Shown here in pieces: positions 35,653-43,413 of a stretch of 64,000 bases of DNA; the stretch's first letter is position 1, and each line of letters starts with the position of its first letter. This DNA is from JAXMHB01 sp046346965. GTDB lineage: Bacteria; Pseudomonadota; Gammaproteobacteria; Xanthomonadales; SZUA-5. Both the position numbers and the translations under genes were made by a program. The DNA lies in the NCBI GenBank assembly GCA_046346965.1, contig JAXMHB010000005.1:186001-250000 (forward strand), in the 5' to 3' direction. The notes beneath the pieces were generated by a model, which was given only the letters and a program-made list of their open reading frames with translations, made no database searches and had not been told where the DNA came from.

Positions 35653-36351
35653 CTACTTCTTGGCTGCCGGCTTCTTGGCGGCCGGTTTCTTGGCTGCGGC
35701 CTTGGCGGGTGCCGCCTTGGCCGCTGCTGACTTGACCGGTGCTGCCTTGGCCGGCGCCGCCTTGCCCGCTGCCGCCTTGGCCGCTGCTGCCTTGACCGGT
35801 GCTGCCTTGGCCGCTGCTGCCTTGACCGGTGCTGCCTTGGCCGCTGCTGCCTTGACCGGTGCTGCCTTGGCCGGCGCTGCCTTCGCCGGCGCTGCCTTGG
35901 CCGGTGCTGCCTTGGCCGGTGCTGCCTTGGCCGGTGCTGCCTTGGCCGGCGCTGCCTTGGCCGCCGGCTTCTTGGCCGCGGCGGGCTTCTTCGGCGCGGG
36001 TGCCGCCTTGCCGGTGGCTTTGGCCACCGCCGCCTTGGCCTGATCCGCCACCTTGCTCACTTCCGCCTTGGCCTTGGCCACGACCTTCTTGGCTTCCTTG
36101 ACCTTGCCGGCGACTGCCTTCTCGACCTTCGCGGCTTTCTTCGCCACCGACTTGCGCGCATCGGCGACGCCAGCGATGGCGGCCTTCTTCACCGAAGCCA
36201 CTTTCTTGGTGGCGGCCTTCTTGACCTTGGCGACCTTGGCCTCGGCCGCTGCCATGACGCTCTTGCCCTCTTCCAGCAGCTTTTCGCCGATGGCTTCGGC
36301 TTTGTCCTTCAACTCTTCCACCTTGCCTGCAATACCCTGCTCACCGCTCAT
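35653..36351 (-). CDS. Histone H1-like/AlgP-like Ala-Lys-rich protein
   Basis: 232 residues from ATG 36351 (an ATG three codons upstream is possible). Residues 1-110 are a Lys/Ala/Val helical region (VEELKDKAEAIGEKLLEEGK, then KKAATKKVASVKKA). From about 115 it is made of KAAPAKAAPAK and KAAPVKAAAAK repeats and ends KKPAAKKPAAKK, like bacterial H1-like proteins and AlgP. It should bind DNA without much sequence specificity and affect nucleoid packing. The tandem DNA repeats behind it are listed separately. Between nrdJa and nrdJb. Confidence 0.85.
   Translation of the reverse strand: MSGEQGIAGKVEELKDKAEAIGEKLLEEGKSVMAAAEAKVAKVKKAATKKVASVKKAAIAGVADARKSVAKKAAKVEKAVAGKVKEAKKVVAKAKAEVSKVADQAKAAVAKATGKAAPAPKKPAAAKKPAAKAAPAKAAPAKAAPAKAAPAKAAPAKAAPAKAAPVKAAAAKAAPVKAAAAKAAPVKAAAAKAAAGKAAPAKAAPVKSAAAKAAPAKAAAKKPAAKKPAAKK
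35700..35954 (-). repeat. 17 tandem 15-bp repeats coding KAAPA/KAAAV pentapeptides
   Basis: Seventeen in-frame 15-bp units without interruption (plus-strand unit CCTTGGCCGGTGCTG and variants). Three copies of a 30-bp super-unit alternate CCTTGGCCGCTGCTG with CCTTGACCGGTGCTG in the middle. Since 15 is a multiple of three, loss or gain of units changes length without a frameshift. Likely variable between strains. Confidence 0.93.
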
Positions 36352-36393
36352 GACGACCACTCCCTCGCTGAGACTGCGCCGGATGCGGCGCGT

Positions 36394-38541
36394 TCAAAAC
36401 TTGCCGTAGTAGCCTTCTTTCAGGGCATCGAAAAGATTGGCCGCGGTGTGAATCTCACCGTCGTACTCGATCTCTTCATTGCCTTTGACCTCGACCACGC
36501 TACCGTCTTCGAGCTCGAAGCGATAGGTCGTGTTCTCCAGGTCCTGCTCCTTGACCAGCACGCCCTGGAAGGCAGCCGGATTGAAGCGGAAAGTGGTGCA
36601 GCCCTTCAGCCCTTGCTTGTGGGCATACAGGTAGATGTCCTTGAAATCTGCGTACGGGTAGTCAGTCGGCACGTTGGCCGTCTTGGAGATCGACGAGTCC
36701 ACCCACTTCTGCGCCGCCGCCTGGATGTCGACGTGTTCCTTGGGGTGGATGTCATCGGCCGCGATGAAGTAATCCGGCAGCTTCTCCTCCGGCTTGTCGC
36801 TGTACGGCATCGCCTTGGAATTGACCAGATGGCGATAAGCCAACAGTTCGAAACTGTAGACCTCCACCTTTTCCTTCGACTTCTTGCCCTCGCGGATCAC
36901 GTTGCGCGAGTAGTGGTGCGCGAACGAGGGCTCGATGCCGTTGCTGGCATTGTTGCCGATCGACAGCGAAATGGTGCCGGTCGGCGCGATCGAGCTGTGA
37001 TGGGTAAAACGTGCGCCGGTTTCCGCCAGCGCCGTCACCAACTCCGGCGCGACCGTGGCAACGCGCTGCATGTAGCGCGAGTAGCGCGCATGCAGCAGAC
37101 GCCCGGGGATGCGATCGCCGATCTGGTAGCCATCCTCGGCCATCTCGGGGCGCTTGCGCAGCATTTCGCCGGTCACTTCGAACTCTTCCAGCATGATCGG
37201 CGCCGCTCCCTTCTCCTGCGCCAGGATCAAAGCTTCTTCCCAGCCCGCCACCGCCATGTCGCGCGCCACCGCCTCGGTGAACTCCAGCGATTCGGGCGAG
37301 CCGTACTTCATCTTCAGCATGGTCAGCGTCGAGCCCAGGCCCAGAAAGCCCATGCCGTGACGACGCTTGCGCAGGATCTCGTGGCGCTGGCCCTCGAGCG
37401 GCAGTCCGTTGACCTCGACGACGTTGTCGAGCATGCGCGTGAACACGCGCACCACTTCCTTGTACTCCTCCCAATCGAAGCGGGCGCGGGCGGTGAAGGG
37501 CTCACGCACGAACTTGGTCAGATTCACCGAACCGAGCAGGCAGGAGCCATAGGGCGGCAGCGGCTGCTCGCCGCAGGGATTGGTGGCGCGGATGTTCTCG
37601 CACCACCAGTTGTTGTTCATCTCGTTGACGCGGTCGATCAGGATGAAGCCGGGCTCGGCGAAATCGTAGGTCGAGGTCATGATCATTTCCCACAGACCCT
37701 TCGCCCGGATTTTCCCGTACACCTTGCAGGCGACCATGCCGTCGTCGCGGGTGACGTAGTTGTCCTTGGTCGGCCAATCGCGCCAGACCACCTGGGTGGC
37801 ATCGGCCAGATCGATCTCGTGCTGTTCCTTCACGTGCACCGGGAACACCAGTTGCCAGTCGCCGTCGCTCTCGACCGCACGGATGAAGTCGTCGGTGATC
37901 AGCAGCGACAGATTGAACTGACGCAGACGCCCGTCCTCGCGCTTGGACTTGATGAACTCCTTGACGTCCGGATGCGCCACGTCGAAGGTGCCCATCTGCG
38001 CGCCGCGGCGGCCGCCGGCGCTGGACACGGTGAAGCACATCTTGTCGTAGATATCCATGAAGCTCAGCGGGCCCGAGGTGTACGCACCCGCGCCGGAGAC
38101 GTAGGCGCCGCGCGGACGCAGCGTCGAGAACTCATAGCCGATGCCGCAACCGGCCTTCAGCGTCAGACCGGCCTCATGCACCTTGGCCAGAATGTCGTCC
38201 ATCGAGTCGGTGATCGTGCCCGATACCGTGCAATTGATCGTGCTGGTCGCCGGCTTGTGTTCCAAGGCACCGGCATTGGAGGTAATCCGGCCAGCCGGAA
38301 TCGCGCCACGGCGCAATGCCCACAGGAAACGCTCGTTCCAATAGGCACGTTTGTCCGGCGTCGGCTCGGCATCGGCGAGCGCGCGCGCGACGCGCTTGAA
38401 GCTGTCATCCATGGTGCGATCGATGGGATCGCCCTGCTTGGACTTCAGGCGATACTTTTTGTCCCAGATATCCTGGGATGCGGGCTGCAAAGGGACATCC
38501 ACGACATCGTTCCGAACCGCTTCTAGACGAACGGTGCTCAT
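36394..38541 (-). CDS. nrdJa: Adenosylcobalamin-dependent ribonucleotide reductase NrdJa
   Basis: 715 residues. Large catalytic component of class II ribonucleotide reductase; makes deoxyribonucleotides with or without oxygen, using adenosylcobalamin as radical source. Active-site features: STINCTVSGTITDSM near 100, NPCGEQPLPPYGSCLLGSVN near 320 (radical Cys and Glu/Asn region), SIAPTGTISLSIGNN near 525. The Cys-rich tail is on the separate NrdJb. GGGGAGG lies 9 bases before ATG. Two NrdR boxes are upstream. No nrdAB or nrdDG is in the window. Confidence 0.94.
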   Translation of the reverse strand: MSTVRLEAVRNDVVDVPLQPASQDIWDKKYRLKSKQGDPIDRTMDDSFKRVARALADAEPTPDKRAYWNERFLWALRRGAIPAGRITSNAGALEHKPATSTINCTVSGTITDSMDDILAKVHEAGLTLKAGCGIGYEFSTLRPRGAYVSGAGAYTSGPLSFMDIYDKMCFTVSSAGGRRGAQMGTFDVAHPDVKEFIKSKREDGRLRQFNLSLLITDDFIRAVESDGDWQLVFPVHVKEQHEIDLADATQVVWRDWPTKDNYVTRDDGMVACKVYGKIRAKGLWEMIMTSTYDFAEPGFILIDRVNEMNNNWWCENIRATNPCGEQPLPPYGSCLLGSVNLTKFVREPFTARARFDWEEYKEVVRVFTRMLDNVVEVNGLPLEGQRHEILRKRRHGMGFLGLGSTLTMLKMKYGSPESLEFTEAVARDMAVAGWEEALILAQEKGAAPIMLEEFEVTGEMLRKRPEMAEDGYQIGDRIPGRLLHARYSRYMQRVATVAPELVTALAETGARFTHHSSIAPTGTISLSIGNNASNGIEPSFAHHYSRNVIREGKKSKEKVEVYSFELLAYRHLVNSKAMPYSDKPEEKLPDYFIAADDIHPKEHVDIQAAAQKWVDSSISKTANVPTDYPYADFKDIYLYAHKQGLKGCTTFRFNPAAFQGVLVKEQDLENTTYRFELEDGSVVEVKGNEEIEYDGEIHTAANLFDALKEGYYGKF

Positions 38542-38593
38542 CAGGTACAGCCTCCCCAGGCGTCAGGCGCGTTGTAGTTCTGGTAGCGGCGGA

Positions 38594-38609
38594 AGACTAG
38601 TTCTTGGTG
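38594..38609 (-). promoter_or_regulatory. NrdR box 1 (proximal) of nrdJa
   Basis: Minus strand CACCAAGAACTAGTCT. It keeps the CWA....TWG core of the NrdR consensus acaCwAtATaTwGtgt (CAA....TAG) but has weaker flanks. It lies 53 bases upstream of the nrdJa start and exactly 32 bases from box 2 (start to start), three helical turns, the normal spacing of tandem NrdR boxes. Confidence 0.6.
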
Positions 38610-38625
38610 CCAGCCGTGAATCCGA

Positions 38626-38641
38626 CCACTACATCTTGTGT
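38626..38641 (-). promoter_or_regulatory. NrdR box 2 (distal) of nrdJa
   Basis: Minus strand ACACAAGATGTAGTGG, 13 of 16 positions of the NrdR consensus acaCwAtATaTwGtgt with the full core CAA....TAG. With box 1 it forms the usual pair by which the ATP/dATP-sensing repressor NrdR controls reductase genes. nrdR itself is not in the window. Confidence 0.75.
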
Positions 38642-38733
38642 TGTTGGCGGCGCGGAGTTTGGGCGGCGGGCGCGCTGCCGTCAAGACCGGGCAGGTCCTG
38701 ATGTGACGCAATGCGACCTGTTCCGACGAGCGG

Positions 38734-39516
38734 TCAGCGCACTGGCGCTGACAAGCGGTAGACCAGCGCGCTCACCCAGCGGCGCGGCGTGAGGCGGACG
38801 CTGAACGCCATCAGGCGGTTGATCCACCCCGGTATGTGGACGCGTGCGCCGCGCCGGTAGGCACGCAGCCCGCTGGCCACCACGCTATCTGCACCCGGAA
38901 GCGGCAGGCGCAGCAATCCAGACCTCCCCATGTCGGCTCCCTGCTGAAAGGCTGAGCGCGTGGGGCCCGGGCACAGGGCCATGACCCGCAGACCCTCGAC
39001 CGCCCACTCCTCGGCCAGCGCTTCCGACAGCGACAGCACATAGGCCTTGGTCGCGTAGTACACCGCCATCCAGGGACCTGGCTGGAAGGCAGCAGTCGAG
39101 GCGACGTTGATCACGCCACCACGCGCTCGCCGCAGCGCCGGCAGCAGACCCTTGGTCAGCGCGGTCAACGCCGACACGTTGAGGTCGATCATCTGCTGCT
39201 CGCGCGCGCCGTCGGTGTCCGCATAGAGGCCGTAGAGACCGAAGCCGGCGTTGTTGACCAGCAGTTGCAACGGCCGTGCACCCACCGCCCGGATGCATGC
39301 CGCCACCCCGGCAGGCTGACCAAGATCGGCGCAGACCACCTCGGCCCGCGCGCCAGGCCCAGCGAGTTCGGCAGCCAGGCGCTGCAGCTCGGATTCCCGG
39401 CGCGCAAGCACGATCAGATCGTAGCCAGCCGCCGCCAGCTGCAGCGCAAATTCGCGACCGATGCCGCTGGACGCGCCCGTGACCAGCGCCAGCGGTCTAG
39501 AGGTAATTGAGTTCAT
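38734..39516 (-). CDS. SDR-family short-chain dehydrogenase
   Basis: 260 residues. NAD(P)-binding GASSGIGREFALQLA near residue 15, Asn in VNNAGFGLYGLY near 90, Ser and the YYATKAY (YxxxK) catalytic pair near 155. Classical SDR of the DltE/YqjQ type; substrate unknown. Downstream of arsR in the same direction, with the 276-bp element between them, so the two were probably an operon before insertion. Confidence 0.9.
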   Translation of the reverse strand: MNSITSRPLALVTGASSGIGREFALQLAAAGYDLIVLARRESELQRLAAELAGPGARAEVVCADLGQPAGVAACIRAVGARPLQLLVNNAGFGLYGLYADTDGAREQQMIDLNVSALTALTKGLLPALRRARGGVINVASTAAFQPGPWMAVYYATKAYVLSLSEALAEEWAVEGLRVMALCPGPTRSAFQQGADMGRSGLLRLPLPGADSVVASGLRAYRRGARVHIPGWINRLMAFSVRLTPRRWVSALVYRLSAPVR

Positions 39517-39534
39517 AGGTTTAATCCTTTCGAC

Positions 39535-39810
39535 TTAAGGAACCTCTGAATAAGTATCGTGGCCGCGACGGCGGCTGAATCGGTCTCCAGCTAGGAAGTC
39601 GCCGAAGGGCATAGCTTGGCTCTCTGGCCGAGGCGACTGACGACGCTGGAGGCCGATTCAGCCCCGTCCCGAAGGGTTGCGGCCAGAATCGTCCGCCGCG
39701 TCGTTCCGGTCCTTGGCCAGAGAGCCGGGCTATGCCCTGCGGACCGCGCCTAGCGGCAAACGATTCTGACTCGCAACGCGGCTCACGAGACTTGTTCAGA
39801 GGTTCCTTAA
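39535..39810. mobile_element. 276-bp non-coding element with perfect 16-bp terminal inverted repeats
   Basis: The ends are TTAAGGAACCTCTGAA (39535-39550) and its exact reverse complement (39795-39810). The inverted match extends inward with mismatches, and an internal AGGGCATAGC...CTCTCTGGCC segment is also mirrored. Two large stem-loops lie inside: 39573-39590 with 39646-39663 (17/18 paired), and 39676-39692 with 39760-39777. No reading frame. Both ends carry TTAA, either part of the repeat or a target duplication. It is built like a MITE and sits between arsR and the SDR gene. Confidence 0.8.
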
Positions 39811-39823
39811 AGAAGCAAAAAAA

Positions 39824-40126
39824 TCAGCCGCAGCTGGCGCGCGCTTCGTGGACCAAGGCTTGCAGAGCGTCCAGCGCAGGCTCGATGGTCAGACTGTAGT
39901 AGTTCTCGCGCGACTCCCGGGCCAGCTGCAACAGGCCGGCCGCTCGGAGCACCTTCAGGTGATGCGAGACCGCGGGCCTGGAGAGCGGCAGGGCCTCGGT
40001 GATCTGGTTCACCGCCAGTCGTTCGTGCTGCGACAACAGCAAGATGATCGCTTGGCGATGTGGATCTCCCAGCGCCTGAAACAGCGGGCCGCAACGCGCA
40101 AAAGCTTGCAAGACGGTCGTAGTCAC
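39824..40126 (-). CDS. ArsR-family winged-helix regulator
   Basis: 100 residues, GTG start. Winged helix: FQALGDPHRQAIILLLS, LAVNQITEALPLSRPAVSHH as recognition helix region, then LKVLRAAGLLQLARES. The metal-binding ELCVCD motif of ArsR/SmtB is absent, so it probably responds to something other than a metal. It likely controls the SDR gene behind it, now separated by the inverted-repeat element. Confidence 0.88.
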   Translation of the reverse strand: MTTTVLQAFARCGPLFQALGDPHRQAIILLLSQHERLAVNQITEALPLSRPAVSHHLKVLRAAGLLQLARESRENYYSLTIEPALDALQALVHEARASCG

Positions 40127-40241
40127 AGGTCTATCCGTTCAAACGGTTCGACGCATTATGAGGAACTCGCGGGCCGGCTGTCCAGTCTCAACTTGCTTGC
40201 ATGGCTCACGCGCGTCACCCTGTACGCCCATGCCGCTGAGC

Positions 40242-40264
40242 GGGACCGGGGACTCGGGACTCGG
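40242..40264. repeat. Heptad array H2 (GGGACTC type)
   Basis: About three GGGAC[CT]C-like units, 38 bases before module copy B, between arsR and the hydrolase gene. Same unit as the larger array at 53483. Confidence 0.7.
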
Positions 40265-40302
40265 TTCGTACAGACTAGCCACGGGCAACTGTGCTGCACT
40301 GT

Positions 40303-40352
40303 CGCCAGTCTGCAGGACGGGCAAGCGCGCCGTAGGCCAGACAGGGACTCTT
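40303..40352 (+). repeat. Dispersed 50-bp intergenic module, copy B
   Basis: Begins CGCCAGTCTGCAGGACGGG, continues AAGCGCGCCGTAGGCCAGAC and ends AGGGACTCTT. It ends 7 bases before the ATG of the hydrolase gene, so the ribosome site of that gene would have to come from the repeat. Confidence 0.75.
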
Positions 40353-40359
40353 GCCAAGC

Positions 40360-41175
40360 ATGAAGATCCGACCACGACGCCTGTTGGCCAGCCTTGTTGG
40401 GATTTACGTCAGCGTCTGCGCTGGCTTGTACCTGATTCAGGCGCGGCTGCTGTACTACCCGACACGTATCGCGCCCGCGGAAGCCGCCGCAATCGCCCGA
40501 CCCGGCGGCTTTGCGGCGCTTGATGGTCCAGACGGCACGCTGCTGGCCTGGCAGCGAATCTCTCCAAGCGGAGCTTGCCCGGTTCACTTTCTGGTCGCAC
40601 ATGGCAATGGCGGCATGGCGCTCGATCGCGGCTACCTGATCGAAGGCTTGATCGCCACACCGGGCTATGCGGATGCCTGCGTCACCGTGATCGAGTACCC
40701 CGGTTACGGCGCCGCGACAGGCGAGCCTGGAATCGCGGCGATGACGGCACGCGCGCTGGCCGTCTACGACCGATTGGCGTCGACCTCCTCGCGCATCGTC
40801 CTGATCGGCGAGTCGCTGGGCTCGGGGATCATCGCCGCAGTGGCCGCGGCGCGCCCTGCCGCCGGGATCCTGTTGATTACGCCCTATGACGACCTGGCCA
40901 GCGTCGCGCAGGAACACTATCCCTGGCTGCCCGTGCGCTGGCTGCTGCGCGAGAACCTGAGGCCCATCGACACCTTGCCGGCGTATCAAGGCCCGATCAC
41001 GCTGATCATTGCCGGTGCCGATCGGATCATCCCGCCCGCACACGCCGAGCGACTGGCGCAAGCCTTGCCGCAGGCACAGGTCTATGTCGTCCAGGGCGCT
41101 GACCACATGGATACCTACGACGAGGCGCAGCGCTGGTGGCCGGCGGCGCTGTCCCGTCTGGCACCCGCGCCGTGA
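40360..41175 (+). CDS. Alpha/beta hydrolase with N-terminal membrane anchor
   Basis: 271 residues from ATG 40360. One N-terminal hydrophobic span (LLASLVGIYVSVCAGLYLIQ), then an alpha/beta-hydrolase: oxyanion part VAHGNGGMALDRG, nucleophile Ser in LIGESLGSGI near residue 152, Asp in IIAGADRIIPP and His in GADHMDTYD. Like BEM46/FrsA-type serine hydrolases; substrate unknown. No Shine-Dalgarno is visible, since module copy B abuts the start. Confidence 0.85.
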   Translation: MKIRPRRLLASLVGIYVSVCAGLYLIQARLLYYPTRIAPAEAAAIARPGGFAALDGPDGTLLAWQRISPSGACPVHFLVAHGNGGMALDRGYLIEGLIATPGYADACVTVIEYPGYGAATGEPGIAAMTARALAVYDRLASTSSRIVLIGESLGSGIIAAVAAARPAAGILLITPYDDLASVAQEHYPWLPVRWLLRENLRPIDTLPAYQGPITLIIAGADRIIPPAHAERLAQALPQAQVYVVQGADHMDTYDEAQRWWPAALSRLAPAP

Positions 41176-41191
41176 GCGCAAGGGCCGCGCA

Positions 41192-41245
41192 AGTCCCGAG
41201 TCCCCGAGTCCCCGAGTCCCCGAGTCACGAGTCACGAGTCCCGAC
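41192..41245. repeat. Heptad/octad array H3 (CCCCGAGT type)
   Basis: About seven GAGTC blocks separated by CC, CCC or AC, between the hydrolase gene and metG. The period changes from 8 to 7 within the array. No 50-bp module is beside this one. Confidence 0.8.
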
Positions 41246-41323
41246 CGGCAACTCTGCAGTGCGCCCGACGTTCAGCGCCTGCTGCCATAATGGCGGGCTT
41301 GCCGCTAGCGATGGACGAGGCTG

Positions 41324-43393
41324 ATGACGCGCGAGATTCTGGTGACCAATGCCCTGCCCTATGCCAATGGCCAGCTGCACCTGGGCCATCTGGTGGGCTA
41401 CATCCAGGCCGACATCTGGGTACGCGCGCAGCGCCTGATGGGGAACCGCGTGCACTTCGTTTGCGCCGATGACACCCATGGCACGCCGATCATGCTGGCA
41501 GCCGAGAAAGCCGGCGTCACCCCCGAGGCCTTCGTGGCGCCGCTCAAGGCCGCCCACGAGCGCGACTTTGCCGAGTTCGGGGTGGCCTTCGACTTCTATC
41601 ACTCCACGCATTCGGACGAGAACCGGCAGATCACCGAGTCCATCTACGCGGCGCTGCAGGCACGCGGGGCCATTGCCACCCGCGCGGTCGAGCAGTTCTA
41701 CGATCCGGTCAAGGCGATGTTTCTGCCGGACCGCTACGTCAAGGGCAGCTGCCCCAAGTGCGGCACCGCCGACCAGTACGGCGACAACTGCGAAAACTGT
41801 GGCGCCACCTATGCGCCCACCGATCTCAAGGATCCCTACTCGGTGGTGTCGGGCGCCCGCCCGGAGCTGCGCGCCTCCGAGCACTATTTCTTCGAGCTCG
41901 GCCAGTTCCAGGACTTCCTCACCGACTTCCTCGGCAACGAGCGCGTGGCGCATCCGGGCGTCCGCGCCAAGCTGCGCGAGTGGCTGGACGCCGGGCTCAA
42001 GGCCTGGGACATCTCGCGCGATGCGCCCTATTTCGGCTTCGAGATCCCGGGCGCGCCGGGCAAGTATTTCTACGTCTGGCTGGATGCGCCGATCGGCTAC
42101 CTGGCCAGCTTCCGCGCCTATTGCGATCGCACCGGGGTGGACTACGACCACTATCTGAAGGCTGGCAGCAGCACTGAGCTGCATCACTTCATCGGCAAGG
42201 ACATCGTCAACTTCCATGGCTTGTTCTGGCCCGCCGTGCTGCATGGCGCGGGCTACCGGGTACCGACCGCGCTGCACGTCAATGGCTACCTGACCGTCAA
42301 CGGCGCCAAGATGAGCAAGTCGCGCGGCACCTTCATCCAGGCGCGCACCTATCTGGACGCCGGGCTGAACCCGGAGTACCTGCGCTACTACTACGCCGGC
42401 AAGTCGAGCGGCGGCGTCGAGGATCTGGATCTCAATCTGGACGACTTCGCGCTGCGCGTGAACGCCGATCTGGTCGGCAAGTTCGTCAACATCGCCAGCC
42501 GCTGCGCGGGCTTCGTGCACAAGCACTTCGACGGCCGATTGGGCGCGTTGAACGACGCCGACGCCGCTTGGTATGCGGGCCTCGCAGCCCGGCTGCAAGC
42601 GCGCTGCCTGCCGGCCTACGAGGCTGGCGATTTCGGCCTCGCGCTGCGCGAGATCATGGCGGTCGCCGACCTCATCAACGGCGTCATCGCCGAGCGCGCG
42701 CCCTGGGTGTTGGCCAAGGACGAGAGCAAGCGCGCGGACTTGCATGCCATCGTGTCGGCGTCCCTGTCGCTGTATCGCCTGCTCGCCCTGTGGCTGCAGC
42801 CGATCGTGCCGGCGCTGGCCCAGGCCAGTGCGGGCTTTTTGAACGTCCGCGACACCCACTTTGCGGCGGCCGACCAGCCGCTGCCGGCTGGCCACGCGAT
42901 CAACCCCTTCCAGGCGCTCGCCACCCGCGTCGATCCCAACCAGGTAGCAGCGATGGTCGAAGCCTCCAAAGACACCCTCAGCGCGCAGCCGGAACCGGCG
43001 GCACCGCCCGCCGCCAAACCGTCTGCGCCCGCGCGTAGCGCTGAGCTGCCGGCGACCGCGGCCAGCAAGATCAGCATCGATCCGTTCAGCGCGGTCGATC
43101 TGCGCATCGCCCGCATCGTCAGCGCCGAAGCCGTGCCCGAGGCGGACAAGCTGCTGCGCCTTACGCTCGATCTCGGCGCCCTCGGCAGCCGGCAGGTGTT
43201 TGCCGGCATCAAGAGTGCCTATGACCCCGCGAGCCTGGTCGGGCGCCTGACCGTGATGGTGGCCAATCTGGCGCCGCGCAAGATGCGCTTCGGTCTGTCC
43301 GAGGGCATGGTGCTGGCGGCGTCCGATGAACGCGGCGGCCCCTTCCTCCTGAGTCCGGATGCCGGCGCCGAGCCCGGCATGCGGGTGAAGTAG
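41324..43393 (+). CDS. metG: Methionyl-tRNA synthetase
   Basis: 689 residues. Charges tRNA-Met with methionine. HLGH motif in NGQLHLGHLVGYIQAD near residue 22, zinc knuckle CPKCGTADQYGDNCENCG near 145, KMSKS in NGAKMSKSRGT near 330, anticodon-binding helices to about 540, an Ala/Pro linker, and a C-terminal tRNA-binding OB domain (FSAVDLRIARIVSAEAVPEA). Full-length bacterial type. rnfB follows after 20 bases. Confidence 0.97.
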   Translation: MTREILVTNALPYANGQLHLGHLVGYIQADIWVRAQRLMGNRVHFVCADDTHGTPIMLAAEKAGVTPEAFVAPLKAAHERDFAEFGVAFDFYHSTHSDENRQITESIYAALQARGAIATRAVEQFYDPVKAMFLPDRYVKGSCPKCGTADQYGDNCENCGATYAPTDLKDPYSVVSGARPELRASEHYFFELGQFQDFLTDFLGNERVAHPGVRAKLREWLDAGLKAWDISRDAPYFGFEIPGAPGKYFYVWLDAPIGYLASFRAYCDRTGVDYDHYLKAGSSTELHHFIGKDIVNFHGLFWPAVLHGAGYRVPTALHVNGYLTVNGAKMSKSRGTFIQARTYLDAGLNPEYLRYYYAGKSSGGVEDLDLNLDDFALRVNADLVGKFVNIASRCAGFVHKHFDGRLGALNDADAAWYAGLAARLQARCLPAYEAGDFGLALREIMAVADLINGVIAERAPWVLAKDESKRADLHAIVSASLSLYRLLALWLQPIVPALAQASAGFLNVRDTHFAAADQPLPAGHAINPFQALATRVDPNQVAAMVEASKDTLSAQPEPAAPPAAKPSAPARSAELPATAASKISIDPFSAVDLRIARIVSAEAVPEADKLLRLTLDLGALGSRQVFAGIKSAYDPASLVGRLTVMVANLAPRKMRFGLSEGMVLAASDERGGPFLLSPDAGAEPGMRVK

Positions 43394-43413
43394 TCGGACC
43401 ACGCCTGCCGGCC

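Noticed and set aside
36448..38526. A 692-codon open frame opposite nrdJa
   Set aside because: Same shadow effect; NrdJa motifs are on the minus strand, and the plus product has shadow-typical Arg/Ala/Gly/His-rich composition.
38542..38733. Cobalamin riboswitch before nrdJa
   Set aside because: Attractive because the enzyme needs B12, but the 190-base leader has no B12-box-like GCCACTG element in the right strand and is better explained by two NrdR boxes.
39535..39810. Insertion sequence
   Set aside because: Too short and without any reading frame for a transposase; described as a MITE-like element instead.
41225..43402. A 725-codon open frame on the strand opposite metG
   Set aside because: GC-rich codon use opens the complementary frame. 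The sense frame has all MetG motifs; the antisense product has no known motif, signal or ribosome site.
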